DNA of 64,000 nucleotides from Sphingomonas ginsenosidimutans (GTDB lineage Bacteria; Pseudomonadota; Alphaproteobacteria; Sphingomonadales; Sphingomonadaceae). This document shows positions 1 through 9,068 of the stretch, piece after piece. Both the position numbers and the translations under genes were made by a program. Numbering within the stretch: the first letter of the stretch is position 1; each line of letters opens with the position of its first letter. The notes beneath the pieces are model-generated. The model was not told the DNA's origin. It saw nothing but the letters and a program-made list of their open reading frames with translations, and ran no database searches. Location of the stretch: the NCBI RefSeq assembly GCF_002374835.1, contig NZ_NWVD01000001.1, positions 806,001 to 870,000 on the forward strand. Direction: 5' to 3'.

Positions 1-1
1 C

Positions 2-487
2 CAGCAGACCTACGATTTCCTGCCCGGTTTCCTGTCGGGGCTGGGGGTGCAGGCCAACTACACCTATGTCGATCCGTCGAACATCCCGCAGGGCCGCGCG
101 GCGCAGGCGACGTCGCCGACCACCACGATCGACGTGTCGCGGCTGCCGCTGGAAGGTTTGTCGAAGCATACGGTCAACGCCACCGTCTTCTATGAAAAGG
201 GGCCGTTGTCGCTGCGCGCGGCGTATAACTGGCGGTCAAAGTACGTGCTGACGGTGCGTGACGAGATCGCGCCGTTCCTGCCGATCTATTCGGGCAGCTT
301 CGGCCAGCTGGACGGGACGATCCTGTACACGGTCACCAAGCAGTTCAAGATCGGCGTGCAGGCGGTCAACCTGCTGGACAGCGTGACGAAGACCTATTCG
401 GTCATCAACGCCGAAGGACAGCTGGCACCGCGCAGCTATTTCAAGAACGACCGGCGCTTCGCGCTGACCACGCGCATCCAGTTCTGA
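2..487 (+). CDS. TonB-dependent receptor, C-terminal part (5' end outside window)
   Basis: The reading frame is open from the left edge and ends in TGA at 485-487, so only about 161 C-terminal residues are present. They have the alternating polar/aromatic pattern of outer-membrane beta strands: an ANYTYVD strand, the phrase 'LPLEGLSKHTVNATVFYEKG', and the terminal strand ending in RIQF. A final phenylalanine is the usual BAM recognition end of a beta-barrel. The stop lies 2 bases before the ATG of a GH9 glycosidase, so this receptor probably imports the oligosaccharide that enzyme acts on. The plug domain and TonB box are not in the window, so the substrate cannot be read. Confidence 0.85.
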   Translation, partial: QQTYDFLPGFLSGLGVQANYTYVDPSNIPQGRAAQATSPTTTIDVSRLPLEGLSKHTVNATVFYEKGPLSLRAAYNWRSKYVLTVRDEIAPFLPIYSGSFGQLDGTILYTVTKQFKIGVQAVNLLDSVTKTYSVINAEGQLAPRSYFKNDRRFALTTRIQF

Positions 488-489
488 GG

Positions 490-2289
490 ATGCGACACCT
501 GCTCGCGGCGGTGGCGGCGCTGTCGGCGCCGGTTGCCGTCGCCGAGCCGCCGGTGTCGGCGGTGCGGGTCAGCCAGCTGGGGCTAGAGCCGGCCGCCGGG
601 CAGCGGATCGTGGTGGTCACGCGCGCCGCCGGGCCGGTGGCATGGCGGGTGCGCGATGATGCCGGGCGCGTCGTCCAGCGCGGCGTCGCGCCCGCCGCGC
701 GCTACGCCGTCGATGCGGACGAGGCGGTGACCGCGATCGAACTGCCGCGCGCGCTGGCGCCCGGACGCTATCGGGTCGAGGCGGGCGGCGCGGTCAGCCG
801 TCCTGTCACGGTCGCCGCGCGTCCCTTCGCGCCGTTGCTGCGCGATGCGATGTCGTTCTTCTATCAGCAGCGCGCCGGCGTGCCGATCCTGGCGCGCTAC
901 GTCCAGCGCCCCGATCTGGCGCGGCCGGCGGGGCATCTCGGGGAAACGGCGCGCTGTTTTGCCGGCGTGGACGAACGCGGGCTGCGCTGGCCGGGCTGCG
1001 CGGCGCGGTACGACGTGGTGGGCGGCTGGTACGATGCCGGCGACCGCGGGAAATATGTCGTCAACGCCGGCATATCGGTGTGGATGATGCTCGACGCCTG
1101 GGAACGCGCACCCGCGTTCGACCTGCTGCGCGACGGCGCGCTGGCGCTGCCGGAGGCGAGAAACGGCGTGCCGGATGTGCTGGACGAGGCGCGCTACGAA
1201 ATCGAATGGATGCTGCGGATGCAGCTGCCCGATGGCGCGCGGGCGATCGTCGCCACGCCGGACGGGCGCGCGGCGCGCACCATCGCGGCGGGCGGCATGG
1301 CGTGGCACAAGCTGGGCGACACCGTCTGGGCGCCGGTTCCGATCCGCGTCGAGGACGATCACGGCACGCGCGCGCTCTATCCGCCGTCGACCGCCGCGAC
1401 GCTGAACCTGGCGGCAGTCGCGGCGCAGGCCGCGCGGCTGTGGCGCGATATCGACCCGGCGTTCGCGGCGCGATGTCGCGCGGCGGCGCTCAGCGCCTTC
1501 GCGGCGGCGCGGCGCGAACCGGCGGTGTTCGCGGAGCCGCGCTTCACCGGCAGCGGTGCCTATGAGGATGCGGCGCTGGACGACGAATTCTTCTGGGCCG
1601 CTGCGGAAATCGCCGCGACGACCGGCGATCCCGATGCGCTGCGCATGGTCGAACGATCGCCTTTCGCGCGTGTCTCGTCGGTCGCGACGCCCGGTTGGGC
1701 GACGACCGGCGCGGCGGGGACGATCGCGATCCTGCGCCACCCCGCCGCCTTTCCGCCCGCGCTGGTCACGGCGCAGCGACGCGCGCTGCTGGCGAGCGCC
1801 GATGCCTACCTGTCCGACGACGCGCGGCAGCCCTATCGCTACCCGGCCGCGCCCGGCGCGACGCAATGGGGATCGAACGGCGACCTGTTGTCGCGCGCCG
1901 TGGTGCTGGGCACCGCCTGGGATCTGACGCACCGCGCGGCCTATCGCGGGGCGGCGCGCGATGCGCTGGATTACGTGCTCGGGCGCAACCCGCTCGACCG
2001 GTCCTATGTCTCCGGCATCGGCGCGCGCCCGATGCGCTTTCCGCATCACCGTTTCTGGGGCGCCGGCATCGACGCGCGCTTTCCCGCGCCGCCGCCGGGC
2101 GCGCTGTCGGGCGGGCCGAACAGTTCGGCGATGACCGATCCGGTCGCGAGAACGATGGTGGGCAAATGCCGCCCGCAGACCTGCTGGCGCGACGATGCGC
2201 GCGCCTATTCGCAGAACGAGGTCGCGATCAACTGGAACGCCGCGCTGATATGGGTCGCGGCGTTCCTGGACGAAACGCGCGGGCGGTGA
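490..2289 (+). CDS. Glycoside hydrolase family 9 protein (endoglucanase/exo-glucosidase type)
   Basis: This is a 599-residue exported glycosidase. Residues 1-18 are a Sec signal peptide ending AVA-E. About 22-110 is the Ig-like N-terminal domain (CelD_N type) common in GH9, and the rest is the (alpha/alpha)6 catalytic barrel. The GH9 signatures are clear: GGWYDAGD at 178-185 (D182 and D185 are the expected catalytic base pair), a PHHR motif near 518, and SQNEVAINWN near the end with E577 as the expected proton donor. GH9 enzymes cleave beta-1,4-glucans or related beta-glucosides by inversion. The gene starts 2 bases after the TonB-receptor stop and is followed by a LacI regulator, a typical sphingomonad glycan-uptake arrangement. 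Endo versus exo action and the exact glycan cannot be told from sequence. Confidence 0.9.
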   Translation: MRHLLAAVAALSAPVAVAEPPVSAVRVSQLGLEPAAGQRIVVVTRAAGPVAWRVRDDAGRVVQRGVAPAARYAVDADEAVTAIELPRALAPGRYRVEAGGAVSRPVTVAARPFAPLLRDAMSFFYQQRAGVPILARYVQRPDLARPAGHLGETARCFAGVDERGLRWPGCAARYDVVGGWYDAGDRGKYVVNAGISVWMMLDAWERAPAFDLLRDGALALPEARNGVPDVLDEARYEIEWMLRMQLPDGARAIVATPDGRAARTIAAGGMAWHKLGDTVWAPVPIRVEDDHGTRALYPPSTAATLNLAAVAAQAARLWRDIDPAFAARCRAAALSAFAAARREPAVFAEPRFTGSGAYEDAALDDEFFWAAAEIAATTGDPDALRMVERSPFARVSSVATPGWATTGAAGTIAILRHPAAFPPALVTAQRRALLASADAYLSDDARQPYRYPAAPGATQWGSNGDLLSRAVVLGTAWDLTHRAAYRGAARDALDYVLGRNPLDRSYVSGIGARPMRFPHHRFWGAGIDARFPAPPPGALSGGPNSSAMTDPVARTMVGKCRPQTCWRDDARAYSQNEVAINWNAALIWVAAFLDETRGR

Positions 2290-2397
2290 CGATGGGGTGG
2301 CCGACGCTTGACAGCCGCGGGTGCGGGCAACAATCGGCGCATCATGCCGACAGGTGCCGAGCGGGTCGGCACCGCTTGGCCGCGACGGAGTAATCTT

Positions 2398-3453
2398 ATG
2401 GCCCGCCGGCGACAGGCCGTCACGATCCGCCATGTCGCGGCCGACGCGGGCGTCTCGCTCCAGACCGTCAGCCGCGTCATCAACAACGAACCCAATGTTC
2501 GCCCCGAGATGGCCGAGCGGGTGCAGGCGTCGATCGCGCGGCTGGGCTATGTCCCGTCGATCGCGGCGCAACGGATGAGCGGGTCGCGATCCTATCTGAT
2601 CGTCGCGCTCAACGACCGCGAACGCACGCTGGCCGACTGGCGCAGCCGGCAGGGCAGCGACTGGGTCAACCAGATGCTGCTGGGCGGGATGCTGACGTGC
2701 GCGGCGCACGGCTATCGCATGATCGTGGAACTGGTCGATACGCACAGCGCGCATATCGAGCGCGAGCTGTCAGGCGCGATCGCGGCGCTGCAACCCGACG
2801 GCGTGATCCTGACCCCGCCGCATTCGGCCAATCCGCTGATCCTCGATTTCCTGGAAAAGCGGCAGATCGTGTTCGCGCGGATCGGTTCGTCCGCGCCCGG
2901 TCCGGGCTTCGCGCTCAGCACCGATGACGAAGGCGCGGCGCGCGACGTGACCCGCCACCTGATCGACCTGGGGCATCGCCGCATCGGCCTGATCGCCGGG
3001 TCGGACGAATACGAACAGAGCGCGTGGCGCGTTGCGGGCTGGCGCGATGCGATGGCCGCCGCCGGGCTGGACACCGCCGGTCTGCTGGCGCCGGGCGACT
3101 TCAGCTTCGCGTCCGGCACGCGCGCGGCACAGGCGCTGCTCGACCTGCCGTCGCCGCCGACCGCGATCATCGCCAGCAACGATCAGATGGCGCTGGCGAC
3201 GCTGGATGTCACGCGCGAACGCGGGCTGGCGGTGCCCGATGCGCTGTCGCTGGTCAGTTTCGACGATACGCCGATCGTTCGCTATACCCATCCCCCGCTG
3301 GCGGCGGTGTCGCAGCCGATCGCCGACGTGTCGGCGCGCGCGGCGCAGCTCATCATCGACCGGACGATGGGGCGCCCGGTGGACGGCGAACCGCTGGTGA
3401 TCCCGTCCACCTTCGTGCCCCGCGGATCGATCGCACCGCCCCCGTCGCGCTGA
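2398..3453 (+). CDS. LacI-family transcriptional regulator
   Basis: This 351-residue regulator has an N-terminal LacI helix-turn-helix (VTIRHVAADAGVSLQTVSRV, followed by the hinge-helix region LGYVPSIAAQRM) and a periplasmic-binding-protein-like effector domain (about 65-345, with the typical 'LIDLGHRRIGLIAG' and 'ASNDQMALATLD' segments). The ATG at 2398 was chosen because GGAG sits 7 bases upstream and the HTH begins a few residues later; a longer frame from 2308 adds 30 residues unlike the family. A TTGACA at 2308-2313 could be the -35 element of its own promoter, but no good -10 follows. By position it should control the upstream receptor/GH9 pair in response to a sugar; the operator is not visible here. 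Confidence 0.9.
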   Translation: MARRRQAVTIRHVAADAGVSLQTVSRVINNEPNVRPEMAERVQASIARLGYVPSIAAQRMSGSRSYLIVALNDRERTLADWRSRQGSDWVNQMLLGGMLTCAAHGYRMIVELVDTHSAHIERELSGAIAALQPDGVILTPPHSANPLILDFLEKRQIVFARIGSSAPGPGFALSTDDEGAARDVTRHLIDLGHRRIGLIAGSDEYEQSAWRVAGWRDAMAAAGLDTAGLLAPGDFSFASGTRAAQALLDLPSPPTAIIASNDQMALATLDVTRERGLAVPDALSLVSFDDTPIVRYTHPPLAAVSQPIADVSARAAQLIIDRTMGRPVDGEPLVIPSTFVPRGSIAPPPSR

Positions 3454-3500
3454 GTGCCCCCCTCTTGGCGGATTCGCGCGGCCATGGTTAGGGAGGCGTC

Positions 3501-4103
3501 ATGACCGGGATGGAATGGACCGCGACGCTGCTGGGCATTGCCTGTGTCGCGCTGGCGGGGCGGCGCAGTGTGTGGACGTTCCCGACCGGGATCGCCTCGG
3601 TGGTGCTGCTGGGCATCGTCGTCTTTCGCGAGCGGCTGTATTCCGACGCGCTGCTGCAGGTCTTCTTCGTGGCGGCGAACCTCTATGGCTGGCGCCACTG
3701 GTCGCGTTCCTCCGCCGCGACGGGGACGGTGGCGGTCGAGCGGCTCGATGCGCGCGCGCGGCTGGCGTGGGGCGGGGGCATCGTCGTGGCGGCGCTGGTG
3801 TGGGGCATGTCGATGCACCGCTGGACCGACGCGTCCTATCCGTGGTGGGATGCCGGGATCGCCGCCGCGAGCGTCGCGGCGCAGCTGCTGATGGCGCGCC
3901 GCAAGCTGGAGAACTGGGCGCTATGGATCGCGGTCGATGTCGCGTCGGTGCCGCTGTATCTGGCCAAGGGGCTGTTCCTGTTCGCGGCGCTGTACCTCGT
4001 CTATCTGCTGCTCGCGGTGATCGGGCTGGTGGCGTGGTGGCGCAATGCCGCGGCGGCGGCGGGGCAGGGCGCCGATCGCGGCGCGGGGGTGGTGGCGGCA
4101 TGA
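3501..4103 (+). CDS. pnuC: PnuC-type nicotinamide riboside transporter
   Basis: A 200-residue polytopic inner-membrane protein of PnuC length and pattern. It begins with a short helix (TATLLGIACVALAGRRSVW), then several hydrophobic helices, with the PnuC-like W/Y-rich stretch FFVAANLYGWRHW near residues 55-68 and WALWIAVDVASVPLYLAKG near 135-155. PnuC proteins take up nicotinamide riboside by facilitated diffusion coupled to intracellular phosphorylation. The next gene, overlapping by ATGA, is a NadR-like kinase that would supply that trapping step, which supports the assignment. The start at 3501 has an AGGGAGG ribosome site 5 bases upstream. Confidence 0.9.
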   Translation: MTGMEWTATLLGIACVALAGRRSVWTFPTGIASVVLLGIVVFRERLYSDALLQVFFVAANLYGWRHWSRSSAATGTVAVERLDARARLAWGGGIVVAALVWGMSMHRWTDASYPWWDAGIAAASVAAQLLMARRKLENWALWIAVDVASVPLYLAKGLFLFAALYLVYLLLAVIGLVAWWRNAAAAAGQGADRGAGVVAA

Positions 4104-4618
4104 CACGGCTGCGCTCGATCTGCCTGCACGGGCCGGAAAGCACCGGCAAGTCGTCGATGGCGCCGCGGCTGGCGGCGCATTTCGATTCGGCGTTCGTCCC
4201 CGAATTCGGCCGAACCTATTGCGAGCAATATGGCACCGACCTGACGATGGCCGATCTGGTGACGATCGCGCGGACGCAGGATGCGAAGGCGCGCGCCGCG
4301 GTTGCATCGGGCGCGACGCCCGTCATCCTCGATACCGATCCGCTGATGACCGCGGTGTGGGCCGACATGATGTTCGGCCGCCGCGATCCGTGGCTCGCGG
4401 CATGGAATAGCCCGGCCGACCTGTATCTGCTGTTCGACATCGATCTGCCGTGGCAGGCGGACAGCGTGCGCATCTACGGCGGCACCGCCGAGCGCGCGCG
4501 CTTCATGGACCTGTCGCGCCGCGAGCTGGAGCGGCGCGGCGTGCGCTGGGCGCTGGTCACGGGGGAGGGGAGCCGGCGCTACCTCAACGCGCTGGACGCG
4601 ATCCGCGCCGCCAGCTGA
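4100..4618 (+). CDS. NadR-like nicotinamide riboside kinase (AAA ATPase)
   Basis: A 172-residue P-loop kinase. It starts at the ATG of the ATGA overlapping the pnuC stop; the open frame extends further upstream inside pnuC but that part is not family-like. The Walker A motif is HGPESTGKSS near residues 8-17, followed by the NadR-type sequence VPEFGRTYCEQYG, then LYLLFDIDLPWQADSVR, where the DxxPWxxD pattern binds the riboside. It matches only the kinase domain of E. coli NadR; the HTH repressor and adenylyltransferase domains are absent. The probable reaction is nicotinamide riboside + ATP to NMN, trapping substrate imported by PnuC for NAD salvage. Confidence 0.88.
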   Translation: MTRLRSICLHGPESTGKSSMAPRLAAHFDSAFVPEFGRTYCEQYGTDLTMADLVTIARTQDAKARAAVASGATPVILDTDPLMTAVWADMMFGRRDPWLAAWNSPADLYLLFDIDLPWQADSVRIYGGTAERARFMDLSRRELERRGVRWALVTGEGSRRYLNALDAIRAAS

Positions 4619-4656
4619 GCGGCGACCGCGCCCGCGCGCGCGGCCGCCGACCCGGA

Positions 4657-5652
4657 TCAGTGGATGTCGGGCGCGTTCGCGGCCTGCTGCGTCGGCGCCA
4701 GCTTGGTGTTCAGCACCCAGCCGACATTGTCGTTCTCGTCGGCGACTTCCCACCACAGGCCGTTCTTGTTGCCGGTGGGATAGACGATGCTGCCCGCCGG
4801 GATGGTGCGGATCACCTTGGCCGATGCGACCGCGGAGGCGCGCAGCGCGACCGGCGCCTGCGCGGTGAAGGTCTTGGCCGGGGCGGCCTGCGCCGTGCCC
4901 GCCGCGCCGGGGGTGATGAGGCCCAGTGAACCGACCATCTTCGAATAGGCCTGGATGAACGACAGCGTCACGATCCGGCCGATGTCGGTATTGTCGTATC
5001 CGCCGCCGACCGCGCCGCCGATCGCGTAGAAGCCGCCGCCGCCGATCGACAGGTTGTTCTTCGCGGCATAGCCTTCCTCGGTGGCGATCGTCTCGGTCGT
5101 GCGCACGTTGGTGAGCGACAGGACGGTGTTCGCCTCCATCTTCTTGCTCTTGATGCCGCCCAGCAGGCCGCCGACGCGCCCGCCCAGCAGGCCGCCGATC
5201 CCGCCGGCGACGCCGCTGCCGCTGGTGTCGCTGTTGGCGCCCTGCACTTCGGCGACCAGCACGTAGTCGGCGGCCTTCACCTGGCCCTGCCCGACATTCG
5301 AGCCGCGCTGGAGGCCCAAGTTGCCGCCGATCGCGCGTTCACGCTCCGCGGCGTTCAGGCCGCTGCCGCGGTCGACCAGGTTGAAGCAGCCCGAGCGTGC
5401 GACCAGAACCTTCAGCAGCTTCGACGGCGGGGCCAGCGACCAGGCGGTCCAGTAGGACGTATTGTCGCCGTCGACGATCGACAGCGTGCCCAGTTTGCGG
5501 GTGCAATGGGGTACGTCCGCCGCGGTCTTTTCCTGAAGCTTCTGGCCGGACGATGGCCCCGCCAGCCGCTGCGCAGATGCCGGTGCGGCGGTCGCCAGGA
5601 CGGCGCACATTGCCGCCCCCGTCAGCATGGTGGCGAACGAACGGTTCCTCAT
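4657..5652 (-). CDS. CsgG/HfaB-like secretion protein with C-terminal SH3 domain
   Basis: A 331-residue exported protein. Residues 1-28 are a Sec signal peptide (cleavage ASA-Q). About 40-235 resembles CsgG, the nonameric outer-membrane pore for curli subunits: 'VLVARSGCFNLVDRGSGLNAAE..R' then 'VKAADYVLVAEV' and 'TETIATEEGYA'. A glycine-rich stretch (about 135-155) may be the membrane hairpin. About 255-320 is a bacterial SH3-like domain ending in a WWEVADENDNVGWV motif. Unlike CsgG there is no convincing lipobox cysteine, so it may not be acylated. No curli or holdfast genes lie nearby. The ATG at 5652 has an AGGGGT site 6 bases upstream; an ATG pair 21-24 bases further up is less likely. 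Confidence 0.8.
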   Translation of the reverse strand: MRNRSFATMLTGAAMCAVLATAAPASAQRLAGPSSGQKLQEKTAADVPHCTRKLGTLSIVDGDNTSYWTAWSLAPPSKLLKVLVARSGCFNLVDRGSGLNAAERERAIGGNLGLQRGSNVGQGQVKAADYVLVAEVQGANSDTSGSGVAGGIGGLLGGRVGGLLGGIKSKKMEANTVLSLTNVRTTETIATEEGYAAKNNLSIGGGGFYAIGGAVGGGYDNTDIGRIVTLSFIQAYSKMVGSLGLITPGAAGTAQAAPAKTFTAQAPVALRASAVASAKVIRTIPAGSIVYPTGNKNGLWWEVADENDNVGWVLNTKLAPTQQAANAPDIH

Positions 5653-5778
5653 CGCATTACCCCTTTGCATCATGCCGCTCCCCTGCACCGCACGATCCGT
5701 CCGGGAAGGCGAGCGGCCACCCAATGACGCGCCTGCCCCTAGCACCGCGCCCGTTGCTGCGCTAGGCGCGCGAGGATC

Positions 5779-7575
5779 ATGGCCACACCGCTCGACAAGA
5801 TCCGCAATTTCTCGATCATCGCCCATATCGACCATGGCAAGTCGACGCTCGCCGACCGGCTGATCCAGCGCACCGGTGGCCTGTCGGAGCGCGAGATGAG
5901 CGCGCAGGTGCTCGACAACATGGAGATCGAGAAGGAGCGCGGCATCACCATCAAGGCGCAGACCGTGCGCCTGGAATGGAAGGGCCATGTCCTGAACCTG
6001 ATGGACACGCCGGGTCACGTCGACTTCGCCTATGAGGTATCGCGCAGCCTGGCGGCGTGCGAGGGCGCGTTGCTGGTGGTCGATGCCGCGCAGGGCGTCG
6101 AGGCGCAGACGTTGGCCAACGTCTATCAGTCGATCGAGCACGACCATGAAATCGTGCCTGTCATCAACAAGATCGACCTGCCCGCCGCCGAGCCGGAGAA
6201 GGTGCGGCAGGAGATCGAGGACGTCATCGGCCTCGACGCCAGCCATGCCGTGCTGGCCAGCGCCAAGTCGGGCATCGGGATCGAGGAGATCCTGGACGCG
6301 GTGGTCGAGCGGATCCCGCCGCCCAAGGGCGATCCGGCCGCGCCGCTCAAGGCGATGCTGGTCGACAGCTGGTACGACCCGTATCTGGGCGTCATGATCC
6401 TGGTGCGCGTGATCGACGGCACGCTGAAGAAGGGCCAGCAGGTCACCTTCATGCAGGCCGGCACGCAGCATCTGATCGACCGCGTCGGCTGTTTCCGGCC
6501 GAAGATCGAGCAGCTCGCCGAACTGGGGCCGGGCGAGATCGGCTTCATCACCGCGCAGATCAAGGACGTGGCGCAGGCGCGCGTCGGGGACACGCTGACC
6601 GATGCCAAGAAGCCCGCGGCGCAGGCGCTGCCGGGGTTCAAGGAAGTGCAGCCGGTGGTGTTCTGCGGGCTGTTCCCCGTCGATGCCAACGACTTCGAGA
6701 AGCTGCGTGAGAGCATATCGAAGCTGCGCCTGAACGATGCCTCGTTCAGTTTCGAGATGGAGACGTCGGCGGCGCTCGGCTTCGGCTTCCGCTGCGGGTT
6801 CCTGGGGCTGCTGCACCTGGAGATCATCCAGGAACGGCTGACGCGCGAATACGACCTCGACCTCATCACCACCGCGCCGAGCGTGGTGTATCAGATCGAA
6901 CTGACCCACAACGGCGGGCACATCGATCTGCACAACCCCGCCGACATGCCCGATCCGAACAAGATCGCGTCGATCGCGGAGCCGTGGATCGAGGCGGTCA
7001 TCTACGTCCCCGACGAGTATCTCGGCTCGATCCTGAAGCTGTGCCAGGACCGCCGCGGCATCCAGAAGAACCTGACCTATGTCGGTGGGCGCGCGCAGGC
7101 GACCTACGAACTGCCGCTCAACGAAGTGGTGTTCGACTTCTACGACCGGCTGAAATCGCTGTCGAAGGGCTATGCCAGCTTCGACTATCACCAGATCGGG
7201 CACCGTGAGGGCGACCTGGTCAAGATGAGCATCCTCGTCAACGAGGAGCCGGTCGACGCGCTGTCGATGATCGTCCACCGCGGCACCGCCGAAACGCGCG
7301 GGCGCGGCATGTGCGAGCGGCTCAAGGAACTGATCCCGCGGCATCTGTTCAAGATCCCGATCCAGGCGGCGATCGGCGGCAAGGTGATCGCGCGCGAGAC
7401 GATCAGCGCGATGCGCAAGGACGTTACCGCCAAATGCTATGGCGGCGACATCACCCGCAAGCGCAAGCTTCTGGAAAAGCAGAAGAAGGGCAAACTGAAG
7501 ATGCGCGAATACGGCTCCGTGCAGATCCCGCAGGAAGCCTTTATCGCGGCGCTGCGGATGGGCGACGAGAACTGA
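5779..7575 (+). CDS. lepA: Elongation factor 4 (LepA), back-translocating GTPase
   Basis: A 598-residue translational GTPase of standard LepA length. The G1 motif AHIDHGKST is at residues 15-23, switch [10 protein letters not shown] near 76-83, and NKID near 131-134. Domains II, III and V follow, then the LepA-specific C-terminal domain rich in lysine ([16 protein letters not shown] near 555-570) ending in an EAFIAALRM segment. LepA binds stalled or misplaced ribosomes and promotes correct translocation or 30S biogenesis. The ATG at 5779 has GAGG just upstream. It stands alone between the divergent csgG-like gene and modA. Confidence 0.97.
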   Translation: MATPLDKIRNFSIIAHIDHGKSTLADRLIQRTGGLSEREMSAQVLDNMEIEKERGITIKAQTVRLEWKGHVLNLMDTPGHVDFAYEVSRSLAACEGALLVVDAAQGVEAQTLANVYQSIEHDHEIVPVINKIDLPAAEPEKVRQEIEDVIGLDASHAVLASAKSGIGIEEILDAVVERIPPPKGDPAAPLKAMLVDSWYDPYLGVMILVRVIDGTLKKGQQVTFMQAGTQHLIDRVGCFRPKIEQLAELGPGEIGFITAQIKDVAQARVGDTLTDAKKPAAQALPGFKEVQPVVFCGLFPVDANDFEKLRESISKLRLNDASFSFEMETSAALGFGFRCGFLGLLHLEIIQERLTREYDLDLITTAPSVVYQIELTHNGGHIDLHNPADMPDPNKIASIAEPWIEAVIYVPDEYLGSILKLCQDRRGIQKNLTYVGGRAQATYELPLNEVVFDFYDRLKSLSKGYASFDYHQIGHREGDLVKMSILVNEEPVDALSMIVHRGTAETRGRGMCERLKELIPRHLFKIPIQAAIGGKVIARETISAMRKDVTAKCYGGDITRKRKLLEKQKKGKLKMREYGSVQIPQEAFIAALRMGDEN

Positions 7576-7590
7576 TCCCTTCCGTTGGTT

Positions 7591-7606
7591 GTATCCGACC
7601 GGATAC
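7591..7606. promoter_or_regulatory. Inverted repeat GTATCC-GACC-GGATAC before modA
   Basis: A perfect 6-bp-arm inverted repeat lies 17 bases upstream of the chosen modA start and 15 bases after the lepA stop. Its position suits an operator or a short 5' leader hairpin for the modABC operon. It does not resemble the E. coli ModE site. No regulator gene is adjacent, so its role is inference. Confidence 0.35.
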
Positions 7607-7623
7607 GGTGCGATGGTGACGCG

Positions 7624-8385
7624 ATGCGTCGCCTGATCGTCCTGCTGTTCGCCCTGCTGGCACTTTTCGCCGTCCCGGCCACCGCGCAGTCGCGCGCGCC
7701 GCTGGTGCTGGCGGCGGCGAGCATGCAGGAGGCGCTGACCGATGCCGCCGCGGCCTGGGCGGCGCGCGGGCATCCGCGCCCGGTGCTGTCGTTCGCGGCG
7801 TCCTCCGCGCTGGCGCGGCAGATCACCGCGGGCGGGCGCGCCGACCTGTTCGTCTCGGCCGACACCGACTGGATGGATGCGGTGGCGAAGGCCGGGCTGA
7901 TCGTGCCGGGCACGCGCGCGACGCTGGTGCGCAACCGGCTGGTGGTGGTCGGCCCCGCCAGCGGTCGATCGGTAGTGGCGACGCGCGGCGCGGCGCTGGC
8001 GAAGGTGCTGGCGGCGGGACCGCTGGCGATGGCTGATCCCGCCGCGGTGCCGGCGGGCAAATATGGCGAGGCGGCGCTGCGCCGGTTGGGCGCGTGGGAT
8101 GCGGTGGCGCCGCGCGTGGTGCGCGCGGAAAACGTCCGCGCCGCGCTGGCGCTGGTGGAGCGCGGCGCGGCCCCCTATGGCATCGTCTATGCCACCGATG
8201 CGCTGGCGGCGCGCGGGGTGCGGATCGCGGGCGTGTTCCCGGCACGCAGCCACGCACCGATCGTCTATCCGGTCGCGCGGCTGACCGGCGGCGAGGCGGA
8301 GCGCGAGGCGGAGGGCTTCCGCCGCTTCCTGCTGTCGCGCGGCGGGCAGGCGATCCTGACGCAGCGCGGGTTCGTCCGTCCTTGA
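7624..8385 (+). CDS. modA: Molybdate ABC transporter, periplasmic binding protein
   Basis: A 253-residue exported binding protein. Residues 1-21 form a signal peptide (RRLIVLLFALLALFAVPATAQ). The mature part has ModA signatures: LVLAAASMQEALTDAA near the N-terminus (the Ser binds the oxyanion), SFAASSALARQITAGGRADLFVSAD, and later PYGIVYATDALAA. It captures molybdate or tungstate and delivers it to ModBC. A frame-matched upstream start at 7585 adds 13 polar residues before the signal peptide and is less likely. The stop TGA overlaps the TTG start of modB. Confidence 0.93.
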   Translation: MRRLIVLLFALLALFAVPATAQSRAPLVLAAASMQEALTDAAAAWAARGHPRPVLSFAASSALARQITAGGRADLFVSADTDWMDAVAKAGLIVPGTRATLVRNRLVVVGPASGRSVVATRGAALAKVLAAGPLAMADPAAVPAGKYGEAALRRLGAWDAVAPRVVRAENVRAALALVERGAAPYGIVYATDALAARGVRIAGVFPARSHAPIVYPVARLTGGEAEREAEGFRRFLLSRGGQAILTQRGFVRP

Positions 8386-9068
8386 GCGTCGAACTGGCGG
8401 GCATCGTCCGGCTGACCCTGTTGATCGGCGGCGTCGCGACGCTCGCGGCGCTGCCACCTGCCTTCGTCGTCGCCTGGATCCTGGCGCGCTGGCGCTTTCC
8501 GGGCAAGGTGCTGCTCGACGGGCTGGTCCATCTGCCGCTGGTGGTGCCGCCGGTAGTGACCGGCTGGGTGCTGCTGATCGCCTTCGCGCCCGCCGGCCCG
8601 GTCGGCGCGGTGCTGGAACGCTGGCTGGGGGTGTCGGTGTTGTTCCGCTGGACCGGCGCGGCGATCGCGGCGGCGGTGATGGCCTTTCCGCTGATGGTGC
8701 GGGCGATGCGGCTGTCGATCGAGGCGGTCGACCGCCGGCTGGAACAGGCCGCGCGGACGCTGGGGGCGGGGCGGTGGCGCGCCTATGCCACGATCACGCT
8801 GCCGCTGTCCGCGCCGGGCGTCGCGGCGGCTGCGGTGCTGGGCTTCGCGCGCTCGATCGGGGAGTTCGGCGCGACGATCACCTTCGTGTCGAACGTCCCC
8901 GGCGAAACGCAGACGCTGCCGCTCGCCATCTATGCCGCGCTCCAGCGGCCGGGCGGCGAAGCCGAGGTGTGGCGGCTGGCGGCGGTGTCGGTCGCGCTGT
9001 CGCTGGCGGCGCTGATCGTGTCCGAACTGCTGGTGCGCCGCGCGGGGGAGGGCGTGCGTGTCCTTTGA
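8382..9068 (+). CDS. modB: Molybdate ABC transporter, permease
   Basis: A 228-residue inner-membrane permease with about five to six hydrophobic helices. The ABC permease EAA loop is clear: LEQAARTLGAGRWRAYATITLP near residues 125-146, followed by ARSIGEFGATITF, characteristic of ModB. There is no in-frame ATG near the N-terminus; the best start is the TTG at 8382, which forms a TTGA overlap with the modA stop and gives the normal family length. Its stop lies 11 bases inside modC. Translation is therefore probably coupled along all three genes. Confidence 0.92.
   Translation: MSVELAGIVRLTLLIGGVATLAALPPAFVVAWILARWRFPGKVLLDGLVHLPLVVPPVVTGWVLLIAFAPAGPVGAVLERWLGVSVLFRWTGAAIAAAVMAFPLMVRAMRLSIEAVDRRLEQAARTLGAGRWRAYATITLPLSAPGVAAAAVLGFARSIGEFGATITFVSNVPGETQTLPLAIYAALQRPGGEAEVWRLAAVSVALSLAALIVSELLVRRAGEGVRVL

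Noticed and set aside
5575..5652. Lipobox in the CsgG-like protein leader
   Set aside because: The only leader cysteine (AAMC) lacks the L-A/S-G/A-C pattern, and a good signal peptidase I site (ASA-Q) follows.
7591..7606. ModE operator before modA
   Set aside because: The palindrome does not resemble the known ModE site and no modE gene is adjacent.
4657..8457. Very long minus-strand frame containing the CsgG-like protein
   Set aside because: Only the last 331 residues are family-like; the rest is antisense to lepA and modA. The ribosome site and signal peptide place the start at 5652.
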